A stretch of 64,000 nt of DNA from Streptomyces sp. WM4235. GTDB lineage: Bacteria > Actinomycetota > Actinomycetes > Streptomycetales > Streptomycetaceae. Position numbers and translations under genes: made by a program. How positions within the stretch are numbered: position 1 is the stretch's first letter; each line of letters starts with the position of its first letter. Positions 53,278 to 64,000 of the stretch are shown here, piece by piece. A model generated the notes under the pieces. The model was not told the origin of the DNA and searched no databases. It saw only the letters and a program-made list of their open reading frames with translations. The stretch covers positions 1-64,000 of the forward strand of contig NZ_LGDE01000215.1 of assembly GCF_001279725.1 (NCBI RefSeq), written 5' to 3'.

Positions 53278-53670
53278 ATGACCAGGACGAGGACCACCAC
53301 CCGCCCTCCCGGCCGGCACGACCAGCGCCACCCCGGGCGTCCCCGCACCGCGCGGGGCCCGCACGACTGGTTCGCCGAACGCCTCCTCGCGGTCCTCAGC
53401 GGCCGTCGCCCCGTCCACTCGCTGCTGGGCCACACCGTCGGCCCGGCGTACGAGCAGCTCGTCACCCTGGCCCCCGCGGGCCCCCTCCGCGACCGACTCC
53501 TCCCGGTCCTGCGCCACTGCGGCCGCTTCCACCCCGGCCCCGGTGTCATCGAGGCCTTCGCCCGCATCGCCACGGGCGACCGCGTCTCGGCGATGGCCTT
53601 CCGCCTGGAACAGGGCCCGGACCTCCGCTGGCGCTGCGCGGCGATCGAAATCCAAGGCCCCCGCCCCTGA
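53278..53670 (+). CDS. Rv3235 family protein
   Basis: A 130-aa protein. The first 35 residues are Thr/Arg/Pro-rich and likely disordered. The domain (about 38-128) begins HDWFAERLLAVLSGRRPVHSLLGHTVGPAYEQL and ends RWRCAAIEIQGP, the pattern of the Rv3235 family, which is of unknown function and is often encoded near secA in actinobacteria. Start ATG at 53278. Confidence 0.85.
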   Translation: MTRTRTTTRPPGRHDQRHPGRPRTARGPHDWFAERLLAVLSGRRPVHSLLGHTVGPAYEQLVTLAPAGPLRDRLLPVLRHCGRFHPGPGVIEAFARIATGDRVSAMAFRLEQGPDLRWRCAAIEIQGPRP

Positions 53671-53976
53671 CCCGGCCATTCCAGCCCCGCCCCGCGAATC
53701 CGACCCCGGACGCCGGCCCATTCCAGCCCCGCCGGCGTTTGAGGCGCGGGGTCCGGGGCGGAGCCCCGAAAGCCCGGCGCAGCCGGGGCCGCCCCGCGCA
53801 ACGGCCCCGCACGACGCCCGGACCCGGCCCCCCCGCACCAGCCCCGCAGGGCCCCCGCAGGGCCCGGCCCCGGACACAACGCCGCCGGGGCCGGACACCC
53901 GTACAACGGTGTCCGACCCCGGCAGGGTCACTGTCCCGACGGGCCGCCAGGCCAAGAGGCCACAGACCCGGCGGGG
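53671..53976. other. 306-base gap with Streptomyces intergenic repeats and secA terminator
   Basis: The gap carries short direct repeats (CCATTCCAGCCCCGCC twice, near 53687 and 53718), a block GGCGTTTGAGGCGCGGGGTCCGGGGCGGAGCCCC-like consensus I recognise from many Streptomyces intergenic regions, and a hairpin after secA. No gene is supported. Confidence 0.55.
53884..53923 (-). terminator. Hairpin downstream of secA
   Basis: GCCGGGG-cc-GGACACC / GGTGTCC-ga-CCCCGGC pair with an eight-base loop, about 55 bases beyond the secA stop. Confidence 0.7.
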
Positions 53977-56754
<2,778 letters not shown>

Positions 56755-56980
56755 CGAGGTTTGTCTCCTTGCCGGTCGGGCCTGGCACTGGTTCGTGCGC
56801 GGGCACGGAGGGTGGGCCCCACCGCAACGGCCATCGTAAGCGAGGACACGGTCGCGTCGGGAGGTCCGCACTATCCGTAGGGCACGGGTGCCCGGAATGA
56901 GAACGTACGGGGGGCACCGAAGGTGCCGGTGTCGACGAAAACTGTTGGCCTGGTGATCGTGCCCGTACCAGAATCCGTTC

Positions 56981-57565
56981 ATGGAGCCCACGACACTGAC
57001 CACCGCGCGTCTGCACCTGCGCCCCTTCGTCCCGGCCGACGCCGACGAGGTCTACGCGGCCGCCCAGGATCCCGACGTCCAGCGGTGGACCCTCGTCCCC
57101 TCGCCGTACGAGCGGGTGCACGCCGACACCTTCGTGGGCGAGATCTGCCCGACGGGTTGGCGCGAGGGCAGCGGGTACAGCTTCGCCGTGCGCCTCGGCG
57201 CGGACGGACCGCTCGTCGCGGCCATCGGCGTACACGTGCGCGTGGTGGACGGGGAGAACGGCTACGAGATCGGCTTCTGGGCGACCAAGGAGCACCGCGG
57301 CAACGGCTACATGACCGAGGCCCTGGGCGCCGTCGCCCGCTGGGCCTTCACCGAGTTGGGCGCGCCCCGCCTGGAGTGGCGGGCCGAGGTCGGCAACGCG
57401 GGCTCGCGCGCCGTCGCGGAGAAGGCCGGCTTCCGCTTCGAGGGCCTCCTGCGCGCCGGCCTGGTCAAGGGCGACACCGTACGGGACTGCTGGATCGGCG
57501 CCCTGCTCCCCGGGGACCTCGGCCTGCCGTCGCCGCTCGCCTACCTCCCGTCGCCCTCGGCGTGA
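56981..57565 (+). CDS. GNAT family N-acetyltransferase
   Basis: A 194-aa RimJ/RimL-type acetyltransferase. The markers are [18 protein letters not shown] at the start, the acetyl-CoA loop [20 protein letters not shown], and [20 protein letters not shown]. Substrate unknown. It is divergent from secA, with 226 bases between, and is followed 61 bases later by the YcaQ-like gene. Confidence 0.9.
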   Translation: MEPTTLTTARLHLRPFVPADADEVYAAAQDPDVQRWTLVPSPYERVHADTFVGEICPTGWREGSGYSFAVRLGADGPLVAAIGVHVRVVDGENGYEIGFWATKEHRGNGYMTEALGAVARWAFTELGAPRLEWRAEVGNAGSRAVAEKAGFRFEGLLRAGLVKGDTVRDCWIGALLPGDLGLPSPLAYLPSPSA

Positions 57566-57626
57566 CGGGACGTGGGGCGTGGGGCCGCGGGGTCGTGATG
57601 TCAGTGGCACCGCCTAGGGTGCGGGC

Positions 57627-58802
57627 ATGACGACCGTGCCGGCGCCGACCGTGTCCCTTTCCGCCGACGAGGCCCGCCGGATCGCGCTGCGCGCGCAGGG
57701 TTTCCTCGGCGCGCCCGACCGCCGGGGCGGCGTCCGGGGCGTCCTGCGCCACCTGGGCGCGGTGCAGCTGGACACGATCTCCGTCCTGGCGCGTTCGCAC
57801 GAACTGATCCCGTACGCACGCCTGGGCGCGGTCGGCCGGCCCGCCGTGGAGGCGGCGTACTGGTCGGACCGGCACGCCTTCGAGTACTGGTCGCACGCCG
57901 CCTGCATCCTCCCGATCGAGGAGTGGCCGCACTTCGCGTTCCGCCGTCGCGCCCGGCGGGCGCGCGGTCACCGCTGGCACGTCCTGGAGGACAAGGAGCG
58001 TTCGACCAGGACGGTCCTGGACCGGCTCCGGGCCGAGGGCCCGCTCACCTCCACCGAGCTGGGCGGCGCCAAGAACGGCGGCGAGTGGTTCGAGTGGTCC
58101 GAGACCAAGATCGCGGTGGAGTGGCTGCTCGACACGGGCGAGGTGGTCTGCGCCGAGCGACGTGGCTGGAAACGCGTGTACGACCTGCCCGAGCGGGCCG
58201 TCCCGGACGCCCTGCTCCACGACGACCTGGACGACCACGAGTGCCTGCGCCGGCTGGTGGCGCTGGCCGGCCGGTCGCTGGGCGTCGGGACCCGTGCGGA
58301 CATCGCGGACTACCACCGCCTGGGGGGAGCCCAGTTCGACGCGGTCGTCGAGGAGTCGGGTCTGGTCCCGGTGGAGGTGGCGGGCTGGTCCAAGCCGGCC
58401 TGGGCCGACCCGGCCGCGTTGGCGACGACGCCCCGGGGCCGGCACCGCACGACGCTGCTCTCGCCGTTCGACTCGCTGGTCTGGGACCGACCGCGCACCG
58501 AGCGGATCTTCGGGTTCACGCACCGCCTGGAGGCGTACGTGCCCAAGCCCAAGCGGATACACGGGTACTTCGCCATGCCGTTGCTGGCCGGCGGGCGACT
58601 CCGGGGCCGGGTGGACCCCGCCCGGGAGGGCACCACGCTGGTGGCCCGCCAGCTCTCCCTGACCGATCCCGCCGCCGCCCGCCCCATGGCCGAGGCACTG
58701 CGCGAGGCGGCCTCCTGGGTCGGCTGCGACACGGTGCGCGTCGAGCGCGCCGGCACGGCGGCCGAAGCGGCGGCCGTCACGGCGGAACTGGCCGCCCTGT
58801 AG
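57627..58802 (+). CDS. YcaQ-like winged-helix DNA glycosylase
   Basis: A 391-aa member of the HTH_42/YcaQ family, which unhooks DNA interstrand crosslinks or alkylated bases. The catalytic QxD motif is Gln47-Leu-Asp49 (AVQLDTISVLARSHEL). Three winged-helix units follow, with LLSPFDSLVWDRPRTERIFGFTHRLEAY in the C-terminal part. Length is normal. It is probably cotranscribed with the GNAT gene. Confidence 0.88.
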   Translation: MTTVPAPTVSLSADEARRIALRAQGFLGAPDRRGGVRGVLRHLGAVQLDTISVLARSHELIPYARLGAVGRPAVEAAYWSDRHAFEYWSHAACILPIEEWPHFAFRRRARRARGHRWHVLEDKERSTRTVLDRLRAEGPLTSTELGGAKNGGEWFEWSETKIAVEWLLDTGEVVCAERRGWKRVYDLPERAVPDALLHDDLDDHECLRRLVALAGRSLGVGTRADIADYHRLGGAQFDAVVEESGLVPVEVAGWSKPAWADPAALATTPRGRHRTTLLSPFDSLVWDRPRTERIFGFTHRLEAYVPKPKRIHGYFAMPLLAGGRLRGRVDPAREGTTLVARQLSLTDPAAARPMAEALREAASWVGCDTVRVERAGTAAEAAAVTAELAAL

Positions 58803-58836
58803 GGCGCGCCCGTACGGGTCCCGCGCACACGACCGG

Positions 58837-59613
58837 CTAGCGGATCTCCAGGATCTTCTCCCGCATCGCGTACACCACGGCCTCCATCCTGGAGTGCAGT
58901 TGCAGCTTCTCCAGGATGTTCCGCACGTGGTTCTTCACGGTGTTCTCCGAGATGAACAGTTCCTTCGCGATGTCGCGGTTGTTCATCCCGGTGGCGACCA
59001 GCTTCAGGACCTCCAGCTCCCGGTCCGTCAGTCTCGGCGCCGGCACGAGCCGCCGCTCGTCCGTCCGCTGGATCATCGACTTGAACTCGGTCAGCAGCTT
59101 CGACGCCATCGAGGGACTGATCTGCGACTGGCCGTCCGCCACGGCCCGGATGGCCGTGGCCACTTCGTCCGTGGAGATCTCCTTGAGGAGGTATCCCGTG
59201 GCGCCCGCCTTGATCGCGTCGTAGAGGTCGGCCTCCTCGTCGCTGATCGTCAGCATGATGATCTTGGCGGAGGGGGCGACCTCCTTGATCGAGGTGCACG
59301 CCTCGATCCCGCCGCGCCGGGGCATCCGCACGTCCATCAGCACGATGTCCGGCAGCAGGTCGGCGGCCTTGTCCACCGCCTCCGCGCCGTCCCCGGCCTC
59401 ACCGACGACCTGGATGTCCTCCTCCTGCGCGAGGACGATCTCCAGCCCGCGCCGGAAGAGAGCGTGGTCGTCGACCACGAGCACCCGAATGGGTTCCCGG
59501 GCCGCGTCACCGGATTCACCGGAACCGGCGACTCCGTCTCCGCGGACCCCCCGCTCCGTCTCACGACAGCCCGCGCCGTCGTCACCGCGCACCGGCCCGA
59601 AGCTGTCCGCCAT
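58837..59613 (-). CDS. Orphan NarL/LuxR-type response regulator
   Basis: A 258-aa response regulator. A ~40-residue Gly/Glu-rich N-terminal extension precedes the receiver domain (about 42-160): acid pair DD (VLVVDDH), phosphoacceptor Asp94 (VLMDVRMP), Thr and Lys in MLTISD and LLKEIS. The LuxR domain (about 190-250) has LTDRELEVLKLVATGMNNRDIAKELFISENTVKNH. No histidine kinase is adjacent. Position matches SCO3008, which I recall being called OrrA; that name is not certain. ATG at 59613 has GGAGG. Confidence 0.88.
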   Translation of the reverse strand: MADSFGPVRGDDGAGCRETERGVRGDGVAGSGESGDAAREPIRVLVVDDHALFRRGLEIVLAQEEDIQVVGEAGDGAEAVDKAADLLPDIVLMDVRMPRRGGIEACTSIKEVAPSAKIIMLTISDEEADLYDAIKAGATGYLLKEISTDEVATAIRAVADGQSQISPSMASKLLTEFKSMIQRTDERRLVPAPRLTDRELEVLKLVATGMNNRDIAKELFISENTVKNHVRNILEKLQLHSRMEAVVYAMREKILEIR

Positions 59614-59804
59614 CGTTCCTCCCCCTGCATGTGCTGAGCCGCCGGTCCAACCCGACGGGGTCGGCCGCCGCTTGACTGCTCGCCATGATTCCATGCCCGC
59701 GGCACCGGGAGGGGGCCCGACGAGGACCCCGCCGGCTCATACGAGCCGTACGGGTGCCCCCGCGGGACGCCCGCCGGCGTCCCACGAGGGCAGGGGTCGA
59801 GTGC

Positions 59805-60500
59805 TCAGCCGCCGAGCGATCCACCCGCGCCGCCACGCGGCTCCTCCGCGCTGGAGGCACCGTCCGGGTTGACGTGGATGACGCCGTAGTCGTAGGCGTG
59901 GCGCCGGTAGACGACGCTGGGCAGCTTGGTCTCGGAGTCGACGAACAGATAGAAGTCGTGACCCACCAGCTCCATCTCGTACAGAGCCTGGTCCAGCGAC
60001 ATGGGCGAGGCCGAGTGGGTCTTCTCCCGGACGATCAGCGGGCCTTCGCCCTGCACGTCGAGGGGTCCGACCTTGGTGGTCGGCACTCCGTCGGTCGCCT
60101 CGTTCGTGACGAGTTCGCCGTTGCCGTCGAGCTGCGCGACGCCCGGCACGACGTCGGCGACCTCGGCCGCGGAGAGCCGGCCATTGCCGCGGCGGGTGTA
60201 CCGCTTGTCGTGCTGCTTGCGCAGCCGGGCCTCCAGCTTGTCCTGAGCCAGGTCCAGCGCCGCGTACGCGTCGGCGGCTGCGGCTTCCGCCCGAATGACG
60301 GGGCCCCGCGAGTGCAGGGTGATCTCCACGCGGTCGGAACGGTCGGCCTGCCGCGGGTTGTGCTCCTTGGACACCTCGACGTCCAAGCTGATCACCTTGG
60401 CGTCGAGCTTCTGGATCCGCTCGGGATTCAGCTTCTCTGCCACGTGCTTGCGGAACCGCTCGGGCACTTCGGTCTTGCGGCCCTTGACGACGATGTCCAC
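59805..60500 (-). CDS. hpf: Long-form ribosome hibernation-promoting factor
   Basis: A 231-aa HPF/RaiA protein. The N-terminal RaiA fold (1-110; DIVVKGRKTEVPERFRKHV) binds the ribosomal A/P region. The C-terminal dimerisation domain (about 170-222; SPMSLDQALYEMELVGHDFYLFVD) pairs two 70S ribosomes to 100S. The GTG at 60500 has CGGAG and fits the family start. The frame continues to an ATG at 60623 with an SD-like purine run in the added part; a longer form cannot be excluded. It is downstream of comF on the same strand, with its own upstream region. Confidence 0.92.
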   Translation of the reverse strand: MDIVVKGRKTEVPERFRKHVAEKLNPERIQKLDAKVISLDVEVSKEHNPRQADRSDRVEITLHSRGPVIRAEAAAADAYAALDLAQDKLEARLRKQHDKRYTRRGNGRLSAAEVADVVPGVAQLDGNGELVTNEATDGVPTTKVGPLDVQGEGPLIVREKTHSASPMSLDQALYEMELVGHDFYLFVDSETKLPSVVYRRHAYDYGVIHVNPDGASSAEEPRGGAGGSLGG

Positions 60501-60863
60501 GCAGAACTCCGTTCCCGGATAGCTCCGCCACCAGGGGCGAAGCGTCTCCCTTTCGCACCAGACCCCGGTGTTCACCGGAGCCTCGGACTTGGCGACTTTC
60601 ACCTCCTCCTCCCCCATCGGCAAGATCTACATCCCACCGACTTCGGAGTAGAGGGACACCCTCTGACCGAAGATCCCAAAAAGATCCCGAAAACGGGCGG
60701 ACTGGTGCTCCGATGGCATGGGGCCCAAGGATCGCCAGTTCCTCACAACCGAACATATCCCTCAATGGCGGTTGTCGGCACCCGCTACCGGAACCTACCT
60801 CCGTTCAGGTGGTGCTTCCCTCTTACTACCTGCAACGATGCGCCTTCCCCGGCAGTTCCTGAA
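60501..60863. promoter_or_regulatory. 363-base hpf leader and promoter region
   Basis: The gap between comF and hpf holds a direct repeat GGGATCTTTTTGGGATCTTC (about 60672-60694, minus strand) and a strong Shine-Dalgarno-like run GGGGGAGGAGGTGAAAG at about 60599-60616. A long untranslated leader or an upstream start is possible. Confidence 0.45.
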
Positions 60864-61637
60864 CTATTCGCGAGTTTTTCGTCCCACACGGGTTGTCGAC
60901 CGAATCCGAACGAAAGACTCCGCCGGTACGAAGGAGTCCGCGGGAGCCGCCACCACCGCGGCGCCCGCCACCCGCAGACCGCCTGCCCGCAGCGCCCGGG
61001 CCGCCTCCGCGAGCGTCGCCCCGGTCGTGATCAGGTCGTCCACCACCACGATCCGCGCCCCGGCCGCCGACCGCACGCCGGCCGGACCCGCCACGAGGGC
61101 GCCGGCGACGTTCTCCCGGCGTTCCCGCGCCCCGAGGTCCGCCTGGTCCGCCACCCGCCGGCGCAGCCTCAGTACGGGCACCACGCGCGCGGGAACCCCC
61201 TTCCCGCGCAGACCGGCCGACGCGGCCAGCGCGATCCTGCGCGCGGGATCGTGCCCGCGCGCCCGCGTCCGGTGCCGCGCGGAGGGCACGGGCACCAGGG
61301 CCACCCCGCCCGCCGCCGCCCCACCGCCGCCCCCGCCCGGCAGCGACAGCACGGCGGCCGCGAGGGCGGTCCCGAGCGGGCCCGCCAGGGGCAGCGCTCC
61401 CCGCTCCTTGTGGGCCAGTACGACCTCGCGGACGGCGTCCGCGTACACCGCGCCCGCGTGCACCCCGGGCAGTCCCGGGGGCGCCGGCGACGGCCTGACC
61501 CGACCCGCCCCGGCCCCGCCGAGCGCCTCCAGACAGTCCGGACACACCAGGACGCGCGAGAGCCCGCAGCCGGCGCAGTCCACCGGCAGGACCAGCCCGG
61601 ACAGCTCCCGCCACCACTCCCGCACCCCAGGTCGCAC
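60864..61637 (-). CDS. ComF family phosphoribosyltransferase-like protein
   Basis: A 257-aa ComF protein. The N-terminal zinc part has CAGCG and CPDC pairs. The phosphoribosyltransferase domain has the PRPP loop IVVVDDLITTGATLAEAARAL. In competent bacteria ComF helps DNA uptake; in Streptomyces its role is unknown. The start is uncertain: GTG at 61637 or 61625 both give a normal N-terminus; the frame is open to 61781 and would overlap lpqB. It lies downstream of lpqB. Confidence 0.85.
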   Translation of the reverse strand: MRPGVREWWRELSGLVLPVDCAGCGLSRVLVCPDCLEALGGAGAGRVRPSPAPPGLPGVHAGAVYADAVREVVLAHKERGALPLAGPLGTALAAAVLSLPGGGGGGAAAGGVALVPVPSARHRTRARGHDPARRIALAASAGLRGKGVPARVVPVLRLRRRVADQADLGARERRENVAGALVAGPAGVRSAAGARIVVVDDLITTGATLAEAARALRAGGLRVAGAAVVAAPADSFVPAESFVRIRSTTRVGRKTRE

Positions 61638-61677
61638 ACCACGACCCTGCCGGCGCGTCCCGGCCGCCCGCCACCCC

Positions 61678-61686
61678 TGTGGACAA
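61678..61686 (-). promoter_or_regulatory. Perfect DnaA-box sequence TTGTCCACA
   Basis: On the minus strand TTGTCCACA matches the Streptomyces DnaA box exactly, in the 74-base gap between lpqB and comF. It is a single copy; its use is not shown. Confidence 0.5.
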
Positions 61687-61711
61687 CCACCGGGCAGCGG
61701 GATCAGCGGGA

Positions 61712-63562
61712 TCAGCCCGGATAGACCGGGGCCCGGCCGCCCGCCGCCACCGTGCGCCACTGCGCACCCGGCGGCAGCCACACGATGCCGTCCTCGTCGG
61801 AGGAGGCCACCACGGGCTGCGCCTCGTCCTCGTACGCCCCGATCCCGGTCAGACCGGCCGCTCCGGGCAGGCTCGCCGCCACCATCGACCCGTCGGCGAG
61901 CATGTAACGGGCCTGCGTGATCCCGCCGTTCTCCTTGCCCACGACCAGCAGCCTGCCGCGCGGCGCCCAGCTCATCGCCATCACGTCCGCCATCTGCGGG
62001 GCCGCCGGGCGCAGTTCGCGCACCGACACCGGCGAGACGTCGCCCTTACGCTCGGGCCGCTCGATCCGACCGACGTACAGGTTCTTGCGGCCGTCGCCCT
62101 TCTGGACGAGCAGCGCGATCCGCACCCCGTCCGGGGAGGCCTTCAGCCCGGTGATCCTCCCGTCGTCCAGGCCCGCGACATCCACCTTCTGCGGGGCGCC
62201 GGTACCGCCGGGCACCCGCCACAGCCCCTGGTTCTGCGGATCGAGGTCCGCGACCCACAGATCGCCGTGCGCGTCCCAACTCGGCGCGGAGAGCTTGCCC
62301 TTGCTGCTCAGCAGCGCCGGCGGCATCGGACCGGCGGTCGTCATGTTGACCACGTACAGCCCGCGTCCGTCCTCGGAGACGACCGCGGCCCGCTTCTCGT
62401 CGTAGGTGACGGCGGCGGTGCCCACCTTGAACGTGGCCGCCGTGGCCAGCGGTCCGGGCACCGACTCGGGCTTCTCCTGCGGCTGCTGCTCCTCCGCGGC
62501 CACGTTGAGCGACATCCGGACGAGCCGGGAGTCCTTGTCGACGTAGTACTGGTGCACCTGGCTCGGCACCCGGTTGGCCAGCGGCGCGGCGGAGGCGCGC
62601 GTCACCCAGCACAGCGTGGTCTTGCCGTCGGCGCGCTGGAGTTCGACCCGGTCCAGCCGGGAGGCCGTCAGGTCCTTGATGGTGTAGAGGAGTTGGGTGG
62701 CCATCTTCTGGCACTGCGACTGCGGGACGTGCGCGGCCTTGTTGTCGAGCTTGAGCGGCACGCGCAGCGTGTTCTGACCGTCCAGGGAGAGGGACTTGGT
62801 GCCCGGGGCCAGTTCCGTCCCGGTCAGGAAGCTGGTGGTGACGACCGGCCCGAGCCACTTGGACGGACCGGCGAGCAACGACTGCACGGTCTGGGTGGTC
62901 GGGTCCATCCGCGAGTCGGGATCGCTGCGCTGGCGCACGTACACCGGATCGTTGACCAGCGTCCCGTCACCGAAGTAGTACTTGTTGACGGGCTTGTAGA
63001 TGCGCTGGAAGTCGGACTCGCTGAGCACGAGGGTGCTGGGCGGCGTCGCGATCCGCCACTGGTCCTTGAACTTGACCAGCTGGAGGTACTCCTCGTACCG
63101 GCCGCCCCCGGTCTCCGGCTGGTAGGCACTGCGCTCGTCCACGGTCGCCAGCTTCTTGCCGGTGACCTTCCAGCGGTGCCCCTCGGACTCCTTGTCGCCC
63201 TGGACGGGGAACCGGTCGAGGCCGGCGGAGAGCACGGTGACGGTCGAGCCGGGCTTCCAGTTCTTCGCCGCGTCGTCGGTGAGGTACTTGCGGGCGGTCT
63301 CCAGCTGCGGATCGTCGCTGGTCATCGCTTCCAGGAAGCCGTCGACGATGTCGGTCGGGCTGGCCTTGTCGGCCGGCGGCACACCGAAGACCCGTACCTG
63401 GGAGTCGACGCCCTGCGAGGCCCGCACCTCGCGGACCTCGCCCCGATCGGGCATGGAGGCGCAACCGGCCAGCAGCAAACCGACCGCGCCGACGGCGACG
63501 CCGACCCGGGCGGTGCCCCGCCGCGGCGCCCGTACGCCCGCGGGCTCACGCTCAGCGTCCAC
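61712..63562 (-). CDS. lpqB: Lipoprotein LpqB
   Basis: A 616-aa lipoprotein of the MtrAB system. The lipobox is LLLAGC (about residues 28-33). A GerMN-type domain follows, then a seven-bladed beta-propeller ending in [25 protein letters not shown]. LpqB binds MtrB outside the membrane and adjusts its signalling in mycobacteria. The GTG at 63562 has AGGAGG 9 bases upstream; an ATG at 63571 has no spacing from it. It overlaps the end of mtrB by 11 bases. Confidence 0.95.
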   Translation of the reverse strand: MDAEREPAGVRAPRRGTARVGVAVGAVGLLLAGCASMPDRGEVREVRASQGVDSQVRVFGVPPADKASPTDIVDGFLEAMTSDDPQLETARKYLTDDAAKNWKPGSTVTVLSAGLDRFPVQGDKESEGHRWKVTGKKLATVDERSAYQPETGGGRYEEYLQLVKFKDQWRIATPPSTLVLSESDFQRIYKPVNKYYFGDGTLVNDPVYVRQRSDPDSRMDPTTQTVQSLLAGPSKWLGPVVTTSFLTGTELAPGTKSLSLDGQNTLRVPLKLDNKAAHVPQSQCQKMATQLLYTIKDLTASRLDRVELQRADGKTTLCWVTRASAAPLANRVPSQVHQYYVDKDSRLVRMSLNVAAEEQQPQEKPESVPGPLATAATFKVGTAAVTYDEKRAAVVSEDGRGLYVVNMTTAGPMPPALLSSKGKLSAPSWDAHGDLWVADLDPQNQGLWRVPGGTGAPQKVDVAGLDDGRITGLKASPDGVRIALLVQKGDGRKNLYVGRIERPERKGDVSPVSVRELRPAAPQMADVMAMSWAPRGRLLVVGKENGGITQARYMLADGSMVAASLPGAAGLTGIGAYEDEAQPVVASSDEDGIVWLPPGAQWRTVAAGGRAPVYPG

Positions 63563-64000
63563 CGGATCCATCCTCCTGGGTTGCCTGGTCGGCCGGCCGG
63601 GCGACGACGCGCGCTCCGTTGCCGGGCAGCGCCGTGGGGTCCGCGGGCACCGGCACGGCTCCGGCGACGGCCGAGCGCGGCGGTATCGCGGAACGCTCGG
63701 CGGTGGAGGCGCCCGGACCCCCCTGCCGCCGTCCGTCTCCGTTGCCGCGGGCGTCGCCGCGGCCGGCGGCCTCGGCGGCGGCCCTGGCCCGGTTGGACCG
63801 CGAGTCCTCCGGCTCCAGCGGGATCGGGGATCCGCGCAGCGGTTCGTCGGCGGTCCTGGGCAGGGTGAGGCGGAACTGCGAGCCGCCGCCGGGTTCGCCC
63901 CAGGCCTGGAGCCAGCCGCCGTGCAGCCGGGCGTCCTCGACGGCGATGGACAGGCCGAGGCCGGTCCCGCCGGTGGTGCGGGCGCGGGCCGGGTCGGCCC
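63552..64000 (-). CDS. mtrB: Sensor histidine kinase MtrB, C-terminal part
   Basis: Only the last ~148 residues are in the window; the gene continues beyond 64000. The ATP-lid G2 box [11 protein letters not shown] and the end of the ATPase domain ([10 protein letters not shown]) are followed by a long disordered Arg/Ala/Gly/Pro tail ending QEDGSGGR. Identification rests on this kinase end plus overlap with lpqB, the fixed order in actinobacteria. MtrB with MtrA controls cell wall, division and development. Confidence 0.88.
   Translation of the reverse strand, partial: ADPARARTTGGTGLGLSIAVEDARLHGGWLQAWGEPGGGSQFRLTLPRTADEPLRGSPIPLEPEDSRSNRARAAAEAAGRGDARGNGDGRRQGGPGASTAERSAIPPRSAVAGAVPVPADPTALPGNGARVVARPADQATQEDGSGGR

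Overview
The window is chromosomal DNA of a Streptomyces-type actinomycete. The support is very high G+C with strong third-position GC bias, many GTG starts with GGAGG-type ribosome sites, almost no TTA codons, and a gene order I recognise from the S. coelicolor core chromosome, roughly SCO2940 to SCO3012: murA-hup-malic enzyme-HelD helicase-nnaR/narK, smpB/ssrA, ftsEX, prfB, pkaA/pkaB, NAD-glutamate dehydrogenase, secA, orphan response regulator, hpf, lpqB, mtrB. It reads as ordinary core genome with small lineage-specific inserts. I see no prophage, insertion sequence, CRISPR array or tRNA gene.

Layout. 1-3.2 kb (minus): a small type VII secretion-flavoured group with a mycosin-like protease, a WEG-motif protein with a Gly/Pro tail, and a small partner. 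3.3-8.7 kb (minus): a translationally coupled three-subunit xanthine-dehydrogenase-like operon. Its molybdopterin subunit has lost active-site motifs, and its iron-sulfur subunit carries a very long repeat-bearing N-terminus. 8.9-22.1 kb: hexosaminidase, DUF3039, YqgE, murA, HU, malic enzyme, HelD-like helicase, CGNR regulator, acetyltransferase, and the nitrate pair nnaR and narK. 22.2-26.0 kb: LysR/MFS divergent pair, then TetR/SDR divergent pair with twin palindromic operators. 26.1-31.8 kb: tmRNA, smpB, S41 protease, ftsX, ftsE, a small zinc-ribbon membrane protein, prfB. 31.9-39.9 kb: a cysteine-type leader peptide before an IPNS-like oxygenase, then two membrane Ser/Thr kinases and a divergent FHA/FtsK-like ATPase. 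40-46.3 kb: a sugar ABC importer (binding lipoprotein with a TTA codon, two permeases, no ATPase), a TetR regulator, and a Wzm/Wzt-type polysaccharide exporter. 46.3-64 kb: the 180-kDa glutamate dehydrogenase, HAD phosphatase, DUF6912, Rv3235-family protein, secA, acetyltransferase, YcaQ-like glycosylase, orphan response regulator, HPF, ComF, LpqB and the C-terminal end of MtrB.

Functional links. Several neighbours form recognised units: smpB/ssrA (ribosome rescue) beside prfB, ftsE/ftsX beside a C-terminal processing protease, narK/nnaR for nitrate, mtrB/lpqB for envelope signalling, and secA near LpqB. The less explained features are the degenerate molybdo-enzyme with its repeat linker, the leader peptide ahead of the oxygenase, an extracytoplasmic domain inserted in a sugar permease, the bldA-type TTA codon in its binding protein, and a strong isolated hairpin upstream of the malic enzyme. 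Positions of motifs are hand-counted; all functional calls are from sequence reading without database searches.
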